Counted from the stretch's first letter, positions 43,233-55,465 are shown. The stretch: DNA of 64,000 bases from Dasypus novemcinctus (GCF_030445035.2 NC_080673.1:198460216-198524215), one strand, 5' to 3'. The notes: generated from the letters alone by a model not told the origin. Translations and numbers: made by a program.

Positions 43233-44145
43233 AGAGGTCACCTTGGAGCATATTCATCCCACATAGATCCTGCCTCTTGTTGGTGTTGAATCTGAATGCA
43301 ACCTTTCTGATTCCTTTAAGAAATAAGCAAAGGTACCACGGTCTTGGCATTGGATTCTATCACATAGATTACTACAGCACAGAACAATATAGGTCCCTTC
43401 TCATACCAGGGTGGATGGGACAGGATTGTTTCTCTCTTCTGTTGGCTACTGTTTAAATTTCCATTCCCCAGAATCAGCTTTCCTTCACCCAAATAGTCAG
43501 GAATCACGAACTATAAGAAATGAGGTTCGCAATTTAACAAGGAAAAGTGTTAGGATCTACATTTGGTCCTCCTAAACCTACAGCACAAGTTGAAACAGAG
43601 CCTGGTAATAAAAACTTGTGAATGAGACTTAAGGGATTTGGTTGACTTCATTTGAGTCAGCAGTGTGATGTGGCTGCCAAGAATAGTAAGGGCAATTGCA
43701 GGCTGTGTTAAATTCAGTAAAATTCATCTAGATGAAGGAGGATATGACCCTTCCTCACGTTGTGCTGGTTTGACCACACAGGGAGGATGGTTCTAAAACT
43801 AGACCTGACATTCTAAGAGGAACATGGGCAAATTAGAAGAACTTCAAAGAGAAACCCCAGGTGGTTCAGGAAGTTGAAACCATGGAAGATAGGAAAATGT
43901 ATAAGGTCTGGGAATATTTAATCTACAGAAACAAAATCCTGAAGTGAATATTATCACTATTGTCCAAAATATAGGGGCAGAGAAAAGGGCAAGATGGGGT
44001 TGGATTAAGTGCATCCACATCATCTCTCCTACAAAAAAACAGCTCTGTGAGGGCAAAATCCTGCCTGAGTGAGCTGTTTTGGGAACCCACAAAGCAGGAG
44101 GCTTCAGGGCATTGATATGGAGAGAATGTGACAAAAGAGTGATTG
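43233..44145 (+). other. Unique sequence with a possible old LINE scrap
   Basis: 43655-43950 ('gtgatgtggctgccaagaat', 'ctggtttgaccacacaggga') resembles an ancient mammalian dispersed repeat that I cannot name securely. The rest is unrecognised and no gene is supported. Confidence 0.35.
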
Positions 44146-44846
44146 TTGAAGGTGTGCCACCTTGTTTCTTGTTTGCTGTGTTTCCTCTCCTCAGTTTCCT
44201 CTTTTCTGTGTGTACTGATTTTGGCTACCAATGTTATCCCTTTTCCTTCCCACATCTTTCTATCTTCCACCTTCTGTTGTTGCTCTTACATTCCACCTCT
44301 CTTTGTTTAGCCCCAATTTTTCTGACTTTTTATTCCTAATGCTTCTATTCTGTTTTCCATCTTTTATTAACTCTTTCTGGTTTTGTCCTTTCTTTTCTCT
44401 AACCCTATCTCCTAATCGTGTTGGCCTTTTAATTCATACTATATTCTTCTCCATATTCAGTTTCCCATTTCAGTTGTAGGTACTCCACTTTTTTATTCAT
44501 ATAACTCTACACTGCTTAAATGAGTTTAATATTCATTCTCCTAGGTCTTACATGGTTCTTCCACAAACATTTACTATTAATATTACTATTGTGCTTTTTC
44601 TTTTCATACCTCTTTTGCTTTCCCTGGTCCTAATCTTTTTTCCTTCAAGGGAACCTAGACAACAACAAGGAAACAAAATAAGAAGAACAAGGTGTCAAAG
44701 AAAAAACTTAACATACACACACAAACAGCAACTAAATAAAACCCAAGACTAGACAGAGAAGCTGATCAACTGAACAAACCCATCAAGATAAAATAATGAC
44801 CAGACAGTAACAAAAAATTGTAAACCATACCAATAATCAGGAAGAC

Positions 44847-46145
44847 ATGGCCCAGTTCAATGAACAAACTAAACACCAGGAAGAAGAGCATAACATCAAA
44901 CAGCTAATCAAAGCTGTCCAACACAGGCGGCGGACTTGGCTGCAGGGGATAGGTCCGCGGTTCAAAATCCAGGCCTCCTTGACCTGTGTGGAGCTGGCCC
45001 ATGTGCAGTGCTGATGTGCACAACGAGTGCCATGCCAGGGAGGGGTGTCCCCCGCATAGGGGAGCCCCACGCGCAAGAAGTGCGTCCGGGAAGGAGAGCT
45101 GCCCAGCATGAAAGAAAGTGCAGCCTGCCCAGGAATGGTGCTGCACACACAGAGAGCTGACACAACAAGATGACGCAACAACCACAAAAACAGAAACACA
45201 GATTCCTGTGCTGCTGACAACAAAAGAAGCAGACAAAGAAGAAGACACAGCAAATAGACACAGAGGACAGACAACCAAGGTGGGTGGGGGGGAAAAGGGG
45301 AGAGAAATAAATAAATTAATAAAAAAAAAAAAAGCTGTCCAACATAATGGACCAATGTAATGAAGTAAAGGAAGAGATTAAGGATATTAAGAAAACCCTT
45401 GGAGAGCATACTGAAGAAATTGTAAACACATACAAAAAGAAAATGGGTATGATGGTGATGAATGGAATAATCCAAGAAATCAAAAATAAATTCAGCAAAT
45501 AACAGCAGATTTGGACAGGCAGAGAGAAGACTTAGTGATGTGGAAAACAGTACATCTGAAACCAAACATAGTAGAATTGATAGATAAAAACATAGAAAAA
45601 ATCCAATAGGGACTTAGGGATTTGAATGTCAATACAAAACACAAAAACATACACATTATAGGCATACCAAAAGGAGAAGAGAAGAGAAAGGGAACAGAAG
45701 TGGTGTTGGAGGAAATAATGACTGAAAATTCCCAAACCTATTGAGGGAGATGGATGTATATGTCGAGGAACTGCAGCACACCCCAAACAGTAAAAATCCC
45801 AAAATGCCTATTCCAAAACATATACTTGTCAAATTATCCCATACTGAAGGCAGCAAGAGAAAAGAGAACCATCACATACAAGGGAAGCTCAATAAGATTA
45901 AGTGCTGATTACTCATCTGAAACCATGGAGGCAAGAAGGCAGTTGTATGATATAGTCAAGGTGGTATGACATAGTCGAGGTACTAAAAGAAAAAAAAAAA
46001 TCCAGCCAAGGATACTCTATACAGCAAAGCTGGCATTCAAAAATAATAGAGTTAAAAATATTCACAGATTAACAGAAACTAAGACAATATGCCAATGAGA
46101 AACTTGCCCTTCAAGAAATACTACAGGGAGTTCTGTAGGTTGAAA
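44847..46145 (+). pseudogene. L1 ORF1 (RNA-binding protein) pseudogene
   Basis: ATG at 44847 opens an MAQFNEQTK-like start and a Gln/Glu/Lys-rich coiled-coil region. The RRM signature IIGIPKGEE is readable at about 45658. The C-terminal domain is readable at 45754-45969 (ILKAAREKRTITY, SSETMEARRQ), and a terminal ALQEILQGVL lies near 46110. Family role: trimeric RNA chaperone that coats L1 RNA. Broken by a 407-bp SINE after about 25 codons, by frame changes and by stops, so no protein is expected. Confidence 0.85.
44924..45330 (+). mobile_element. DAS-type SINE inserted in L1 ORF1
   Basis: tRNA-like head with B-box 'ggttcaaaatcc' (44959-44970), GC-rich middle ('ggagctggcccatgtgcagt', 'gcaagaagtgcgtccgggaa'), an A-rich segment and an (AAAT)n/poly-A tail. 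A perfect 14-bp target duplication AAAGCTGTCCAACA lies at 44910-44923 and 45331-45344, and ORF1 reads on across it. Least diverged SINE in the window by eye, and younger than the L1. Confidence 0.93.
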
Positions 46146-46269
46146 GAAAAAACAGGGGAGGCAGAGTTGGAGGAGAGTGTAAGAACAGCTAAAAAGACAA
46201 AAAGAGAAAAACAACATATGACATGCACAAATCCAAAGAAAATATGGCTAATGTAAGTAATTTCTTGAG

Positions 46270-49200
46270 ACTAAATGCTGAATATTAATGGATTAAACTC
46301 ACCAGTGAAGAGACACAGATTGGCAGAATGGGTAAGGAAATATGACTCATCTATACGCTGTCTCTAAGAAACCCACCTTAGACCTAGGGATTAAAGGATG
46401 TTGAAAGTGAATGGCTGGAAAGTAACCTTACAAGCAAACAATAACCAAAAACGGGCAGGAGTATCTATACTAATATCAGACAAAATACACTTTAAGTGCA
46501 AATCTATTGTGAGAGACAAAGATAGAAATTATATATTACTAAAAGGGGTAATATATCAAGAAAACAGAACAATCATAAATATTTATGCACCTAACCAGGG
46601 TGCCTCAAAATACATGAGTCAAACCCTGGAAAAACTAAGTGGAGGAATAGATGCCTTTCCAGTTAGAGTGGGGGACTTTAATACACCATTATTACCATTA
46701 GATAGAACATCTCAACAGAGAGTCAATAAAGAAACAAAGACTTTGAGTAATATATTAGAGGATGTGGAACTAATAGACATATACAGAACACTACACCCAA
46801 GTACAGCAGGATATACATTCTTCTCAAGCTCACATGGATCATTCTCCAAGGTAGACCACATTCTAAGCCACATAAAAAGGCTAAATGAATTCAGAAAAAT
46901 TGAAATCATACAAAATAATTTCTCTAACCACAATGGAATGAAGCTGGAAATTGGCAAGGGCCAGCGAACAAGATTAGGCACAAAGATATGGAAGTTAAAC
47001 ATCACACTCTTAGACAAACAGTGGGTCAAGGATGAAAATCTCAGAAGAAATCAGTGACCATCTTGAAACTAAAGAAAATGACAACATTAATTATCAAAGC
47101 AAAAGCTGTAGTGAGAGGGAAATTATAGCCATAAATTCATATATAAAAAAGAAGAAGCTAAAATCGAAGACCTAACAGCACACTTGGAGGAATTAGTAAA
47201 AAATTAACAAACTTATCCCAAAGGAAGAAGAAAGAAAGAAATAACAAAGATCAGAGCAGAACAAAATGACATAGAAAATAAGAAAGCACTAGGAAAAATA
47301 AGCAAAACAAAGAGCTGGTTCTTCGAGAAGATCAATAAAATTGATGAATCCTTAGCTAGACTAACAAAGAAAAAAAAGAGAAAAGATGCAAATACAGAAA
47401 ATAAGAATGAGAAAGGGGATATCACCACTGACCCCACAGAAATAAAGACTATCATAAGAGGATACTTTGAAAAACTATATGCCAACAAGAAGGACAATTT
47501 AGAGGAAATGGACAAATTCCTAGTAACACATAAGCAGGCTACATTAACGAAAGAAGAAATTGATGATCTCGACAAACCAATCACAAGGAAAGAGATAAAA
47601 TCAATCATTAAAATTCCCAACTAAGAAAAGCCCCAGTCTAGAAGGCTTCATAGGTGAATTCTACCAAGCATTCCAGAAGGAACTAAAACCAAACTTGCTT
47701 AAACTCTTCCAAAAATTTGAACTAGAAGGAACATTGTTTAGCTCATTCTATGAAGAGAACATTACCCTAATACCAAAGCCAAACAGAGATACCACAAGAA
47801 AGGAAAATTACAGTCCAAACTCTCTAAAGAACCTAGATGTGAAAATTCTCAACAAAATACTTCCTAATTGTATTCAACAACACACCAAACAAATTATATA
47901 CCATGACCAAGTGGGTTTCATCCATGGTATGAAAGGATGGTTCAACATAAGAAAATCAATCAATGTAATACACCACATAAACAGATCAAAAGAAAAATCA
48001 CATGATCATAGCTAAAGATGGAGAAAAAGCTTTTGACAAAATATAGCACCCTTTCATGATAAAGATCCTGCAAATGATGGGAATAGAAGGAAACTTTCTG
48101 TACATGATAAAGGGTATATATGAAAAGCCCACAGCTAACATCATATACAATGGTCAAATCCTAAAATCTTTCCCTCTAAGATCAGGAACAAGACTAGGAT
48201 GCCCACTATCATCCCTCCTATTTAACATTGTGTTAGAAATACTCACTCTAGCATTGAGGCAAAACCAGATATAAAAGGCATCCAAATTGGAAAGGAGCAA
48301 GTCAAAATTTCACTATTTGCTGATGACATGAAATCTAAACATAGAAATCCCTGAGAAGTCTGCAACAAAGCTTCTAGAACTTATGAGTTCAGTAAAGTCG
48401 CAGCTTATAAGATCAATGCAAAAAAATCAGGAACATTTCTGTACGCCAATAATGAGCAATCTGAGGAAGAAAACAAGAAAAAAATATATCATTTACTATA
48501 GTAAATAAAAAAATCAAATACCTAGAAATAAATTTAACTAAAGATGAAAAAGACTTATACACAGAAAACTATACAACACTGTTAAAGGAAATCAAAGAAG
48601 ATTTAAATAAATGGAAAAATATTTCCTGTTCATGGATAGGAAGACTAAATATCATTAAGATGTCTATCCTACCCAAACTGATCTACAAATTTAATGTGAT
48701 CCCAATGCAGCATTTTTTAATGAACTGGAAAAATTAACTATGAAACTTATTTGGAAAGGAAAGAATCCCAAATACCAAAAACATATTGAAAAGGAAAATG
48801 AAATTGGAGGAATCACAGTAACTGACTTTAAAGCGAAGCTAGAGTGGTCAAAACAGCATGGTATTGGCACAAGCATAGACATACTGACCGATGCAACCAA
48901 ATTGAGAGTTCTGATATAGATCCTCACATATACAGTCATCTGATATTTGACAATGCCACCAAGCCCACTCAAATGGGAGAGAATGGTCTCTTCTACAAAT
49001 AATGCTTGCAGAACTGGATATCCATATGCAAATGAATGGGAGAGGAATACCATTTCACACCTATTTTAAAAATCAACTCCAGATAGATCAAAGATCTAAA
49101 TATAAGATTTAAGACCATAAAGACTTTGAAAGACAATATAAGGAAGCATATACACAGGACCTTGTAATAGGAAATGGATTCATGAACTTCACACCTAAAG

Positions 49201-50345
49201 CACGAGCAGCAAAAGACAAAATAGATAAATGGGACCTCCTCAAAATTAAAGTCTTTTGCACCTCAAAAGATTTTATAAAGAAAGTGAAAAGACAGCCTAC
49301 CCAATGGGAGAAAATATTTGGTAACCATATAGCTGATAGGAGCCTAATATCCAGCATATATAAAGATATTCTACTGTGGAACTATTGTGATTAGTAATGG
49401 AAGAAAGTATAGCATTGATGTGGAGAAAGTGGCGACAGTAGCTGCTAAGGGTAGGAAGAGGGAAGAAAGATATGATGGGGCGGGGGGGGGGGGCATTTTC
49501 AGGACTTGGTGTTGTCCTGGGTGGTACTACAGGGACAGATGCTGAACATTGTATATCCTGCCATGGCCCACTGGGTGGACTGGGGGAGAGTGTAAACTAG
49601 AATGTAAATCATTATCCATGTGGTGCAGCAGTGCTCCAAAATGTATTCAACAAAAGCAATGAATGTGCCACAATGCTGAAAGAGGTTTTGATGAGGGAGG
49701 AGCGGGGTGAGGGGGGTGGGGGGCATATGGGGGTGTCATATTTTTTTAACGTAACATTAAAAAAAAAGGAAAAAAATAAAAAATAAAGAAATCCTATATC
49801 TCAAAAATAAAACAGACAGCCCATTTAAAAAATGGGCAAGAGATTTGAACAGATGCTTCTCCAAAGAAGAAATACAAATGGCTAAAAAGCACATGAATAT
49901 CCGTTAGACTAGCAGGTATTAAAAAACAGAGGACTACAAGTGTTGCAGAGGATGTGGGGGAATGAGAACCCTCATTCACTGCTGGTGGGTATGTAGAAGG
50001 ATCCAGCCAGTCTGGAGGACAATTTGTTGGTTCCTCGAAAAACTAGCTATAGAATTGGCCATATGACCCAGAAATTCCACTGCTGGGTATATACCCAGAA
50101 GAACTGAAAACAAGGACAAAAACCAATATATGCATAGAAACGTTCATAGCGGTATTATTCACTATTCCAAAAGTTGGAATCAACTCAAATGCCCATCAAC
50201 AGATGAACGGATAAACAAAATGTAGTGTATACATACAATAGAGTATTACTCAGCTATAAGAAGGAATACAGTATTAACACACAACATAACATGGATGAAT
50301 CTTGAGAACTTTGTGTTGAGTAAAGCAAGCCAAGCATTGAAGGAC
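46270..50345 (+). pseudogene. L1 ORF2 (endonuclease / reverse transcriptase) pseudogene
   Basis: Endonuclease domain 46285-46960: NINGLNSPVKRHRLAEW, an in-frame stop just before ETHL, then VGDFNTPL and SKVDHILSH, and SNHNGMKLEI where the family has SDHNG, so a catalytic Asp has become Asn. Reverse transcriptase 47650-48350: [27 protein letters not shown] and FADD at 48316-48327, spread over three frames. C-terminal part to about 49370 (KIFGNHIADRSLISSIYKDI), resuming after the nested L1 piece at 49784 and ending near 50345. The longest open piece is 219 codons (46398-47057). Dead copy. Confidence 0.92.
49374..49783 (+). mobile_element. Truncated L1 3' end inserted in ORF2
   Basis: 'tattgtgattagtaatggaa', 'ggcattttcaggacttggtg' and 'gccacaatgctgaaagaggt' match the last 400 bp of the L1 3' UTR at 53172-53575. 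Imperfect target duplications TAAAGATATTCTA (49361-49373) and TAAAGAAATCCTA (49784-49796), 11/13, flank it, and ORF2 reading resumes after it. Poly-G run at 49481-49493. Confidence 0.85.
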
Positions 50346-50389
50346 AAATACCACATGACCTCTCTGACATGAATTAAGCAAATCAAGCT

Positions 50390-51375
50390 GTCTCAGAAAG
50401 CTAGAGACTGGAAGATAGGCTTATAGGAAATGGGGTGGGGGAAGGAAGGTTGTGAGCCAACACCCACCCAGGCGAAATCTATGATATAGTGGAGGTAAGT
50501 AGTTGGGCAGTGAAGGGACAAGATGGGGGCATAGGGATACTATTGGGTTGGGCTTTGTAGGCTTGAGGGGGGCTAGGGTTGGGAGGATAGATCAGAAGGT
50601 CCATGGCATTGGGGGGACAGTTGGGGGGAGCAGGTGAACATGAGAGATTGTCAGATACCTGTTTGAAACTATAATGCTGAGAAAACTCTTTAGAAAATGT
50701 AATAAGGAAGGGTTACTGGCTGAAGGTGTTTGACGGTGGCATCTAGTGCAGGGTGCACCTGGGACAGGCTTCTAGGGAGTGTGTGAGCACTCATCTTGTC
50801 ATAGTGTGTTATATCAGTAAGTGGAGACCCATACAATGAGTAGGAAGGTGTTATACCCCCATCCTTAGGAGGCCTGATCATCTCAAACAGAAGGGAGCAT
50901 GTCTCTCGAGAGCATGGTTGGCTCCCAATGGGGGAGGACAATCTAGAGTATCAAGCCCTCAGCATTCTTGCAAATATCTATGAATTTTTTCCTTCAAGTA
51001 CTGAAGCTCGGTTGTCATGGTGGGCCCCAAGGGGAGGGGAAGAGAGGAATAGAATAGATGGAAGAAGGAGTAAATGGGGGGCAAAGGAAATGCTCTGCAT
51101 GACCATGCAATAATGGATACAAGCAATTTCAAATTTCACCAAAATTTATGAAAGTGCACAGTTTAAAATGTAAATCATAATATAAACCATAATGGAACCA
51201 TGGTTAGCATGTGTCAATATCTGTACATCAGTTGTAGCAAATAGAATATCCACATGTAAAAAACTGATTGCTGGGGAAGGGGGAAAAGGGTTTGCGTTGG
51301 GTATATGGGAGTCCCCTATATTCTATATGTGACTTTACTGTGACCTAAAACATTTTTGAAGACATAATGAAAAAA
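50390..51375 (+). mobile_element. 3' UTR of the main L1
   Basis: Follows the ORF2 end ('gaattaagcaaatcaagctg'). G-rich in the middle ('ggggggacagttggggggag'), ends 'catttttgaagacataatg' plus A9. Its last 230 bp resemble the fragment at 28266-28805. Confidence 0.75.
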
Positions 51376-51636
51376 AAAGGATGTAGATATTGGGGAAGAA
51401 ATGGAAGAGATTGCTTTGACACTGTACATACAGGGCAACACCTATTACAGTGATGAAAGGCAAAATGCCAAAAAAATTTGTATGATATTCTTAATTTTAT
51501 AGTACTCCAATTTATTTTTTTACTTTATTTTACTTTTTCTAAATCATTAAGGATTTTATTTCTAATCTATAAACATATAATTACTATTTCACTTTCCTAT
51601 TAATTGAAGTTGGCAATATGTAAGTCTTCATTTTTT
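51376..51636. other. AT-rich spacer between two L1 copies
   Basis: T/A-rich, no family recognised. Separates the A-tail of the first L1 from the 5'-truncated second. Confidence 0.4.
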
Positions 51637-52967
51637 AAGAAGTTTTGGATCACAGAGGGTTTCAAGTATGGCAGGGGAGGAGCATTGGTATAGGGTATCA
51701 GTGATGGGGGGTGCATGGGTGAGACGGAGTTCACCAGTGCATGAATATAGGATATATAGATATGTTCTGATGTTTCTTGGGTATTGACATAGTGGGTAGA
51801 ATTTCACATAACAACTGAGGGAGTGCTGTGTTCCCATCCTGGGACTCTCTGTCACATTCCCCAATGGAACAGCAACAATTCCCCAAATGCAAGGGCAAAG
51901 ACCAGTAAAAAAGGATGGTCCAATGATGGGCCATTGATATGACGATGATGCTTATAAGCCTGTGTGCTTGAAATTTCAAGTAGGTCTAAAGCTGCAGGGT
52001 GCTTAAGAGTTACCTCCTAAGAGCCTCCATGTTGCTCAAATGTGGCCACGCTCTAATCCAAACTCAGCGTCTAAATGCATTACCTTCCCCCCAGTATGGG
52101 ACATGACTCCTGATTATGAGGCACCCTGGCACCATGGGATTACTACCAATCACCAGCTGGTAATACAACTAGAAAAAGACCTTGAATACAAGAGGGAAAT
52201 GGTAAAGACAGATGAGTTTATTTGGCTAAGAGGCTTCAAAATGAGTCAGGAAGTCATCAGAGGTGTGGCACTTACAGACATCTCAGCAGGATCTCAGAAA
52301 CAGCCAAAGTAGATACAATCCCAGGTGCTTGTGCTCCTAAGGGTTATGGAGACACCCAGGTCCTATGGTCATGGCAGATGGTTCTGGAGTTCAGTGCCTT
52401 GCCAGTGGGCCCTAGTGCTCCTGAGTGTGATTGAGTTGGACTCAGATGTGACTTCTCTACACATACCTCTTCTGTCACTTTTACTGAACCTGTGGTTGGC
52501 TTTAGGATTGGTGTATGCTTAGGAGACTTGAGTCTCTGGATGGGCCATGTGCCAGCTGGGCCCTGAGCCTCAGCAGAGTTGAAATACTTACTCTCTAGTT
52601 CATTGGACTTACCAAGGTCAGCCATCAAGGAGGTGAAGATGATCAACCACCACACCAAGGAACTGAGAGAGTCTGTAACTGCAGGCAGAAGAATCCCATC
52701 CATCAGCCATGTGAGATCTAATCCCCCTCTCAATTTAGAGGTCAAGTGGGCATTGCCATTCCAGGGTCCTCAGGATGGTGGAATAAAATATGGATTAGTG
52801 TGGACTTAACTGGTGTTCCACTATTGTTGCATCATAACCTGAAATCTGCCCACTTCCCTAGCAACAGCTAACAGCACAAAACCACAAGTCCGCCCACAAG
52901 TTTCTGCCAATCCCCAGCCGCCCCGTAGCCCTCACTCCTCCTGCTCTACCCCGCCCTCCTCATTCTC

Positions 52968-52974
52968 TATATAA
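52968..52974 (+). promoter_or_regulatory. TATA box of the short LTR
   Basis: TATATAA, 16 bp before AATAAA, in a pyrimidine-rich U3 with CCAATCCC at 52908-52915. Confidence 0.7.
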
Positions 52975-52990
52975 CCCACTGCACTTCCTT

Positions 52991-52996
52991 AATAAA
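52991..52996 (+). terminator. Polyadenylation signal of the short LTR
   Basis: AATAAA, spaced from the TATA box as in the two larger LTRs. Confidence 0.7.
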
Positions 52997-53739
52997 CCGG
53001 ACTTGCGTACCAGACCTGGTCTCCGCGGCATTCTTTCTCCCCTCGCCGCGCGTCCTCCACGCCTGAGAGCCCCTCTGAGGCTGTCTGCCGCAGCCTCAGA
53101 CGCCTTTGCAGCCAGCTGACCCCTCCAAACCCCCCCGTCAGCGTCGGGGTGCAAGCCGCCCCAGCCGCACACTATAGAATTATTGTGACTCTAGCAATGG
53201 AAGAAATTATATCATTGCTGTGGAGACAATGGCCACAGGAGTTGCTGAAGGCAAAAAGAGGTGTGATATAGGGGCATTTTCGGGACTTAGAGTTGTCCTG
53301 AATTATATTGCAGGGACAGATGCAGGGCATTATATATCCTGCCATAACCCACTGAATGGACTGGTAGAGAGTGTAAGCTACAATGTAAACTAAAACCCAT
53401 GCTGTGTAGCAGGGCTCCAAAATGTATTCATCAAATGTAATCAATGTATCATACTAATGAAAGAAGTTGTTGATGTAGGAGGAGTGGAAGTTGTGTAGAT
53501 TAGGGTATGTGAGAACCTCATTTTTTAATGTAACATTTTGTGTGATCTCTGTATCTTTAAAAAAAAAAAAGATAATAAAGAAAAAAGAAACTAGAGGCTA
53601 TCAGATGATGAGGGAGGGGCTACATGGATTTATATGAGCCCATGAGAACTAAAACTCACAGTGGAAATTCTGGAGCATCATATTTGTGCTAAATATTTTC
53701 CAAAGATATAGCTGCCTCAGGAGCAAATAGATCCTTATC

Positions 53740-53935
53740 ATTGGAGGTCTTTATTGAGACATACACTTATTCAACAAATATTTATTAGACCTTACCGAGA
53801 ATCAAAGTATGCAGGAAACAAAAGAGGAATGTGCATTCCCTGCCTTCTACGAATGTATTTTGAATAAGACAAATAAAGAAATAAATTCAATGAAAGTGGA
53901 AGTTATAAGTCCCAATATTATCTTTGTTGAAATAA
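53740..53935 (-). mobile_element. L2 relic
   Basis: 'cacttattcaacaaatattt' followed by 'attagaccttaccgagaatc'. Antisense L2 3' end. Confidence 0.7.
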
Positions 53936-53944
53936 CCAATAACC

Positions 53945-54245
53945 CCAAGACCTCAGACATTTTGTTTCTTGCTCATGTCACATGGAGAAAATCTCGGCTC
54001 AGTTGCTGTGGCTCCATTTCTTATTCTGGGAACCAGGCTGCAGGAACTTGGGGCAGGCAGTTCCCCAGGCAGAGAAGAGCAAGAGTGATGATGGAAACCT
54101 GCAACACCTTTGAAAGCTTCCATTCAGCTGTGGTAATGAGGCATCTGCTCACTTTCATTGTCCCAAGCATGTCACAAGGCCAAGTCCAGCATCAGTGGAC
54201 AGGGAAGTACAATATTGTCATAGCAGGGACAAGCAAGTGTGTTTA
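53945..54245 (+). mobile_element. Old LTR-like mammalian repeat
   Basis: 'gtttcttgctcatgtcacat', 'ttctgggaaccaggctgcag', 'gcatgtcacaaggccaagtc' and 'catcagtggacagggaagta'. Same family as 18541-18960. The 145-codon frame at 53809-54246 is made from L2 plus this repeat and is not a gene. Confidence 0.55.
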
Positions 54246-55465
54246 ATTCTCTGTAGGAAAGCAGAGAGCAAATGGTAAGGATAAGTAGCATAAACGACTT
54301 CCATACCCTTAGCGAGATAACAATTTGAATGCTGTGAGGGTTGAAAGGACAAAATATTTGTCCCAGAATAAACAAAGAAGTCTTTTGCAGGAGAGGTACT
54401 TTTAGAAGGAACTTCAAGGATTGAGAAGATCATTCTTGACCTTCTCGAAATTATTTTTTCTAAAAATCACTCTGGTGTTAGTATGACCATTTTCTTGCCT
54501 GGGGAGAGGGATGAAAAAATACACAATCAAACTTGCCACTGGATACAGAAATCTACTGAAATTTAAATGAAGCAAAATAAGTTTAACAGCTGAGAAATTG
54601 CAAATGAGGAGAACTAGTCAAATCCAGGAAGGAAAGGGAGTGAATCAAGAAAAATAAAAGGAGCTTAATTTAATTAAGGGACCTAGAAGGAAGATATTAG
54701 TGACTGTTTTCTATGAGGAATAAAAGTGAAATTTGCTTGCATTTTGGTTGTAAAAACCTAAAATACAGTCTTCCCCACGCTTCCTTCTCCAAAAAAGATT
54801 TTTTAAGTCTAGGTGTGAAAATTCCACAGATGGAGAAAGGAAAAACAGGCTGATTACAGTTTGCTTATTTGTTTATAAGAAATCCTTTTCCCCTTGACCA
54901 CCAAAAGCAATGCAATTCCCAGTTGGGTAGAAGAGAAAAATCATCCCTTTTTCTGTAAGTGTGAATGGTGACCAAAGGAAGTTGGATGAGGCAGGGATGG
55001 GCACTTAGCTTAAAATACTTCATTGCTCACATTGCATGTCCTTTAATTTTTAATACATTTAATTCATTTCATTTCTGTGTTCAGGGAGTTTTTTTTTTTT
55101 CTTTTCTGCTGATACAAAATCATTCTTTCAAAGCTTTTGGAATTAACATGACGAATGGGAAGTGCACCATGCAGTGACTGGGAGAATGAATGCTCCCTCT
55201 GTAATTTTCCATTTGAAAACTGCCTTGTTCTCCTCAGAGAGAAAAGCATCATTTGTAGTGTTTTCAAATTCGTGTCATGAAGGTAATTAAATGGCAACAG
55301 TATGTCCCTCTAAAGCTTGGGGGCTCAGGTAGCTGACCGAGGTGAATGTGTTGAGTTGCAAACCTTCTAGACATGAGAACCCACTGCTTTACAATGTAAA
55401 ATCTGATGAATGGAAGTTAAAAGGCTGGACTGAGTTCTGTCTCCATACAGGCTAGCAGCCAAAAA
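54246..55465. other. Unique sequence
   Basis: No repeat or gene recognised in about 1.2 kb. T-run at 55090-55100. Confidence 0.45.

Larger units (their letters stand above)
44150..51375 (+). mobile_element. Near full-length, inactive L1 with nested insertions
   Basis: Order: pyrimidine-rich putative 5' UTR (about 44150-44846), ORF1 remnant, ORF2 remnant, 3' UTR (about 50390-51370) and a terminal A-run. Without the SINE (44924-45330) and the L1 fragment (49374-49783) it is about 6.4 kb, normal for a complete mammalian L1. The 5' boundary is an estimate and no flanking duplication was found. Frameshifts and stops in both ORFs make it non-autonomous. Confidence 0.8.
52825..53169 (+). mobile_element. 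Short class II-like solo LTR
   Basis: TGTTGCATCATAAC...CCCAGCCGCA, 345 bp, with a perfect 6-bp target duplication CACTAT at 52819-52824 and 53170-53175. TATATAA at 52968-52974 and AATAAA at 52991-52996 are in sense. After the signal it reads CCGGACTTGCGT, sharing GGACTTGCGT with the minus-strand LTR at 42375-43226. GC-rich U5, no internal region. L1 sequence continues seamlessly on both sides. Confidence 0.9.
51637..53575 (+). mobile_element. 5'-truncated L1, long 3' UTR only
   Basis: 'gttttggatcacagagggtt', 'ttctgatgtttcttgggtat', 'gctcaaatgtggccacgctc', 'tggcaccatgggattactac', 'agcagagttgaaatacttac' and 'tgcagggacagatgcagggc' occur in the order of the long xenarthran L1 3' UTR, ending in T/A-rich DNA and a poly-A run (53560-53571). 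Interrupted by the solo LTR at 52825-53169. Open frames such as 52344-52745 (-) are not genes. Confidence 0.8.

Noticed and set aside
44837-45565. 242-codon minus-strand membrane-like protein
   Set aside because: Antisense to L1 ORF1 and the SINE. Hydrophobicity arises from reading A-rich sequence backwards (poly-Phe/Leu).
52960-53172. 70-codon Arg/Ala/Gly-rich minus-strand protein
   Set aside because: Antisense of the GC-rich U5 of the short LTR.
53809-54246. 145-codon plus-strand gene
   Set aside because: Joins an L2 relic and an old LTR-like repeat.
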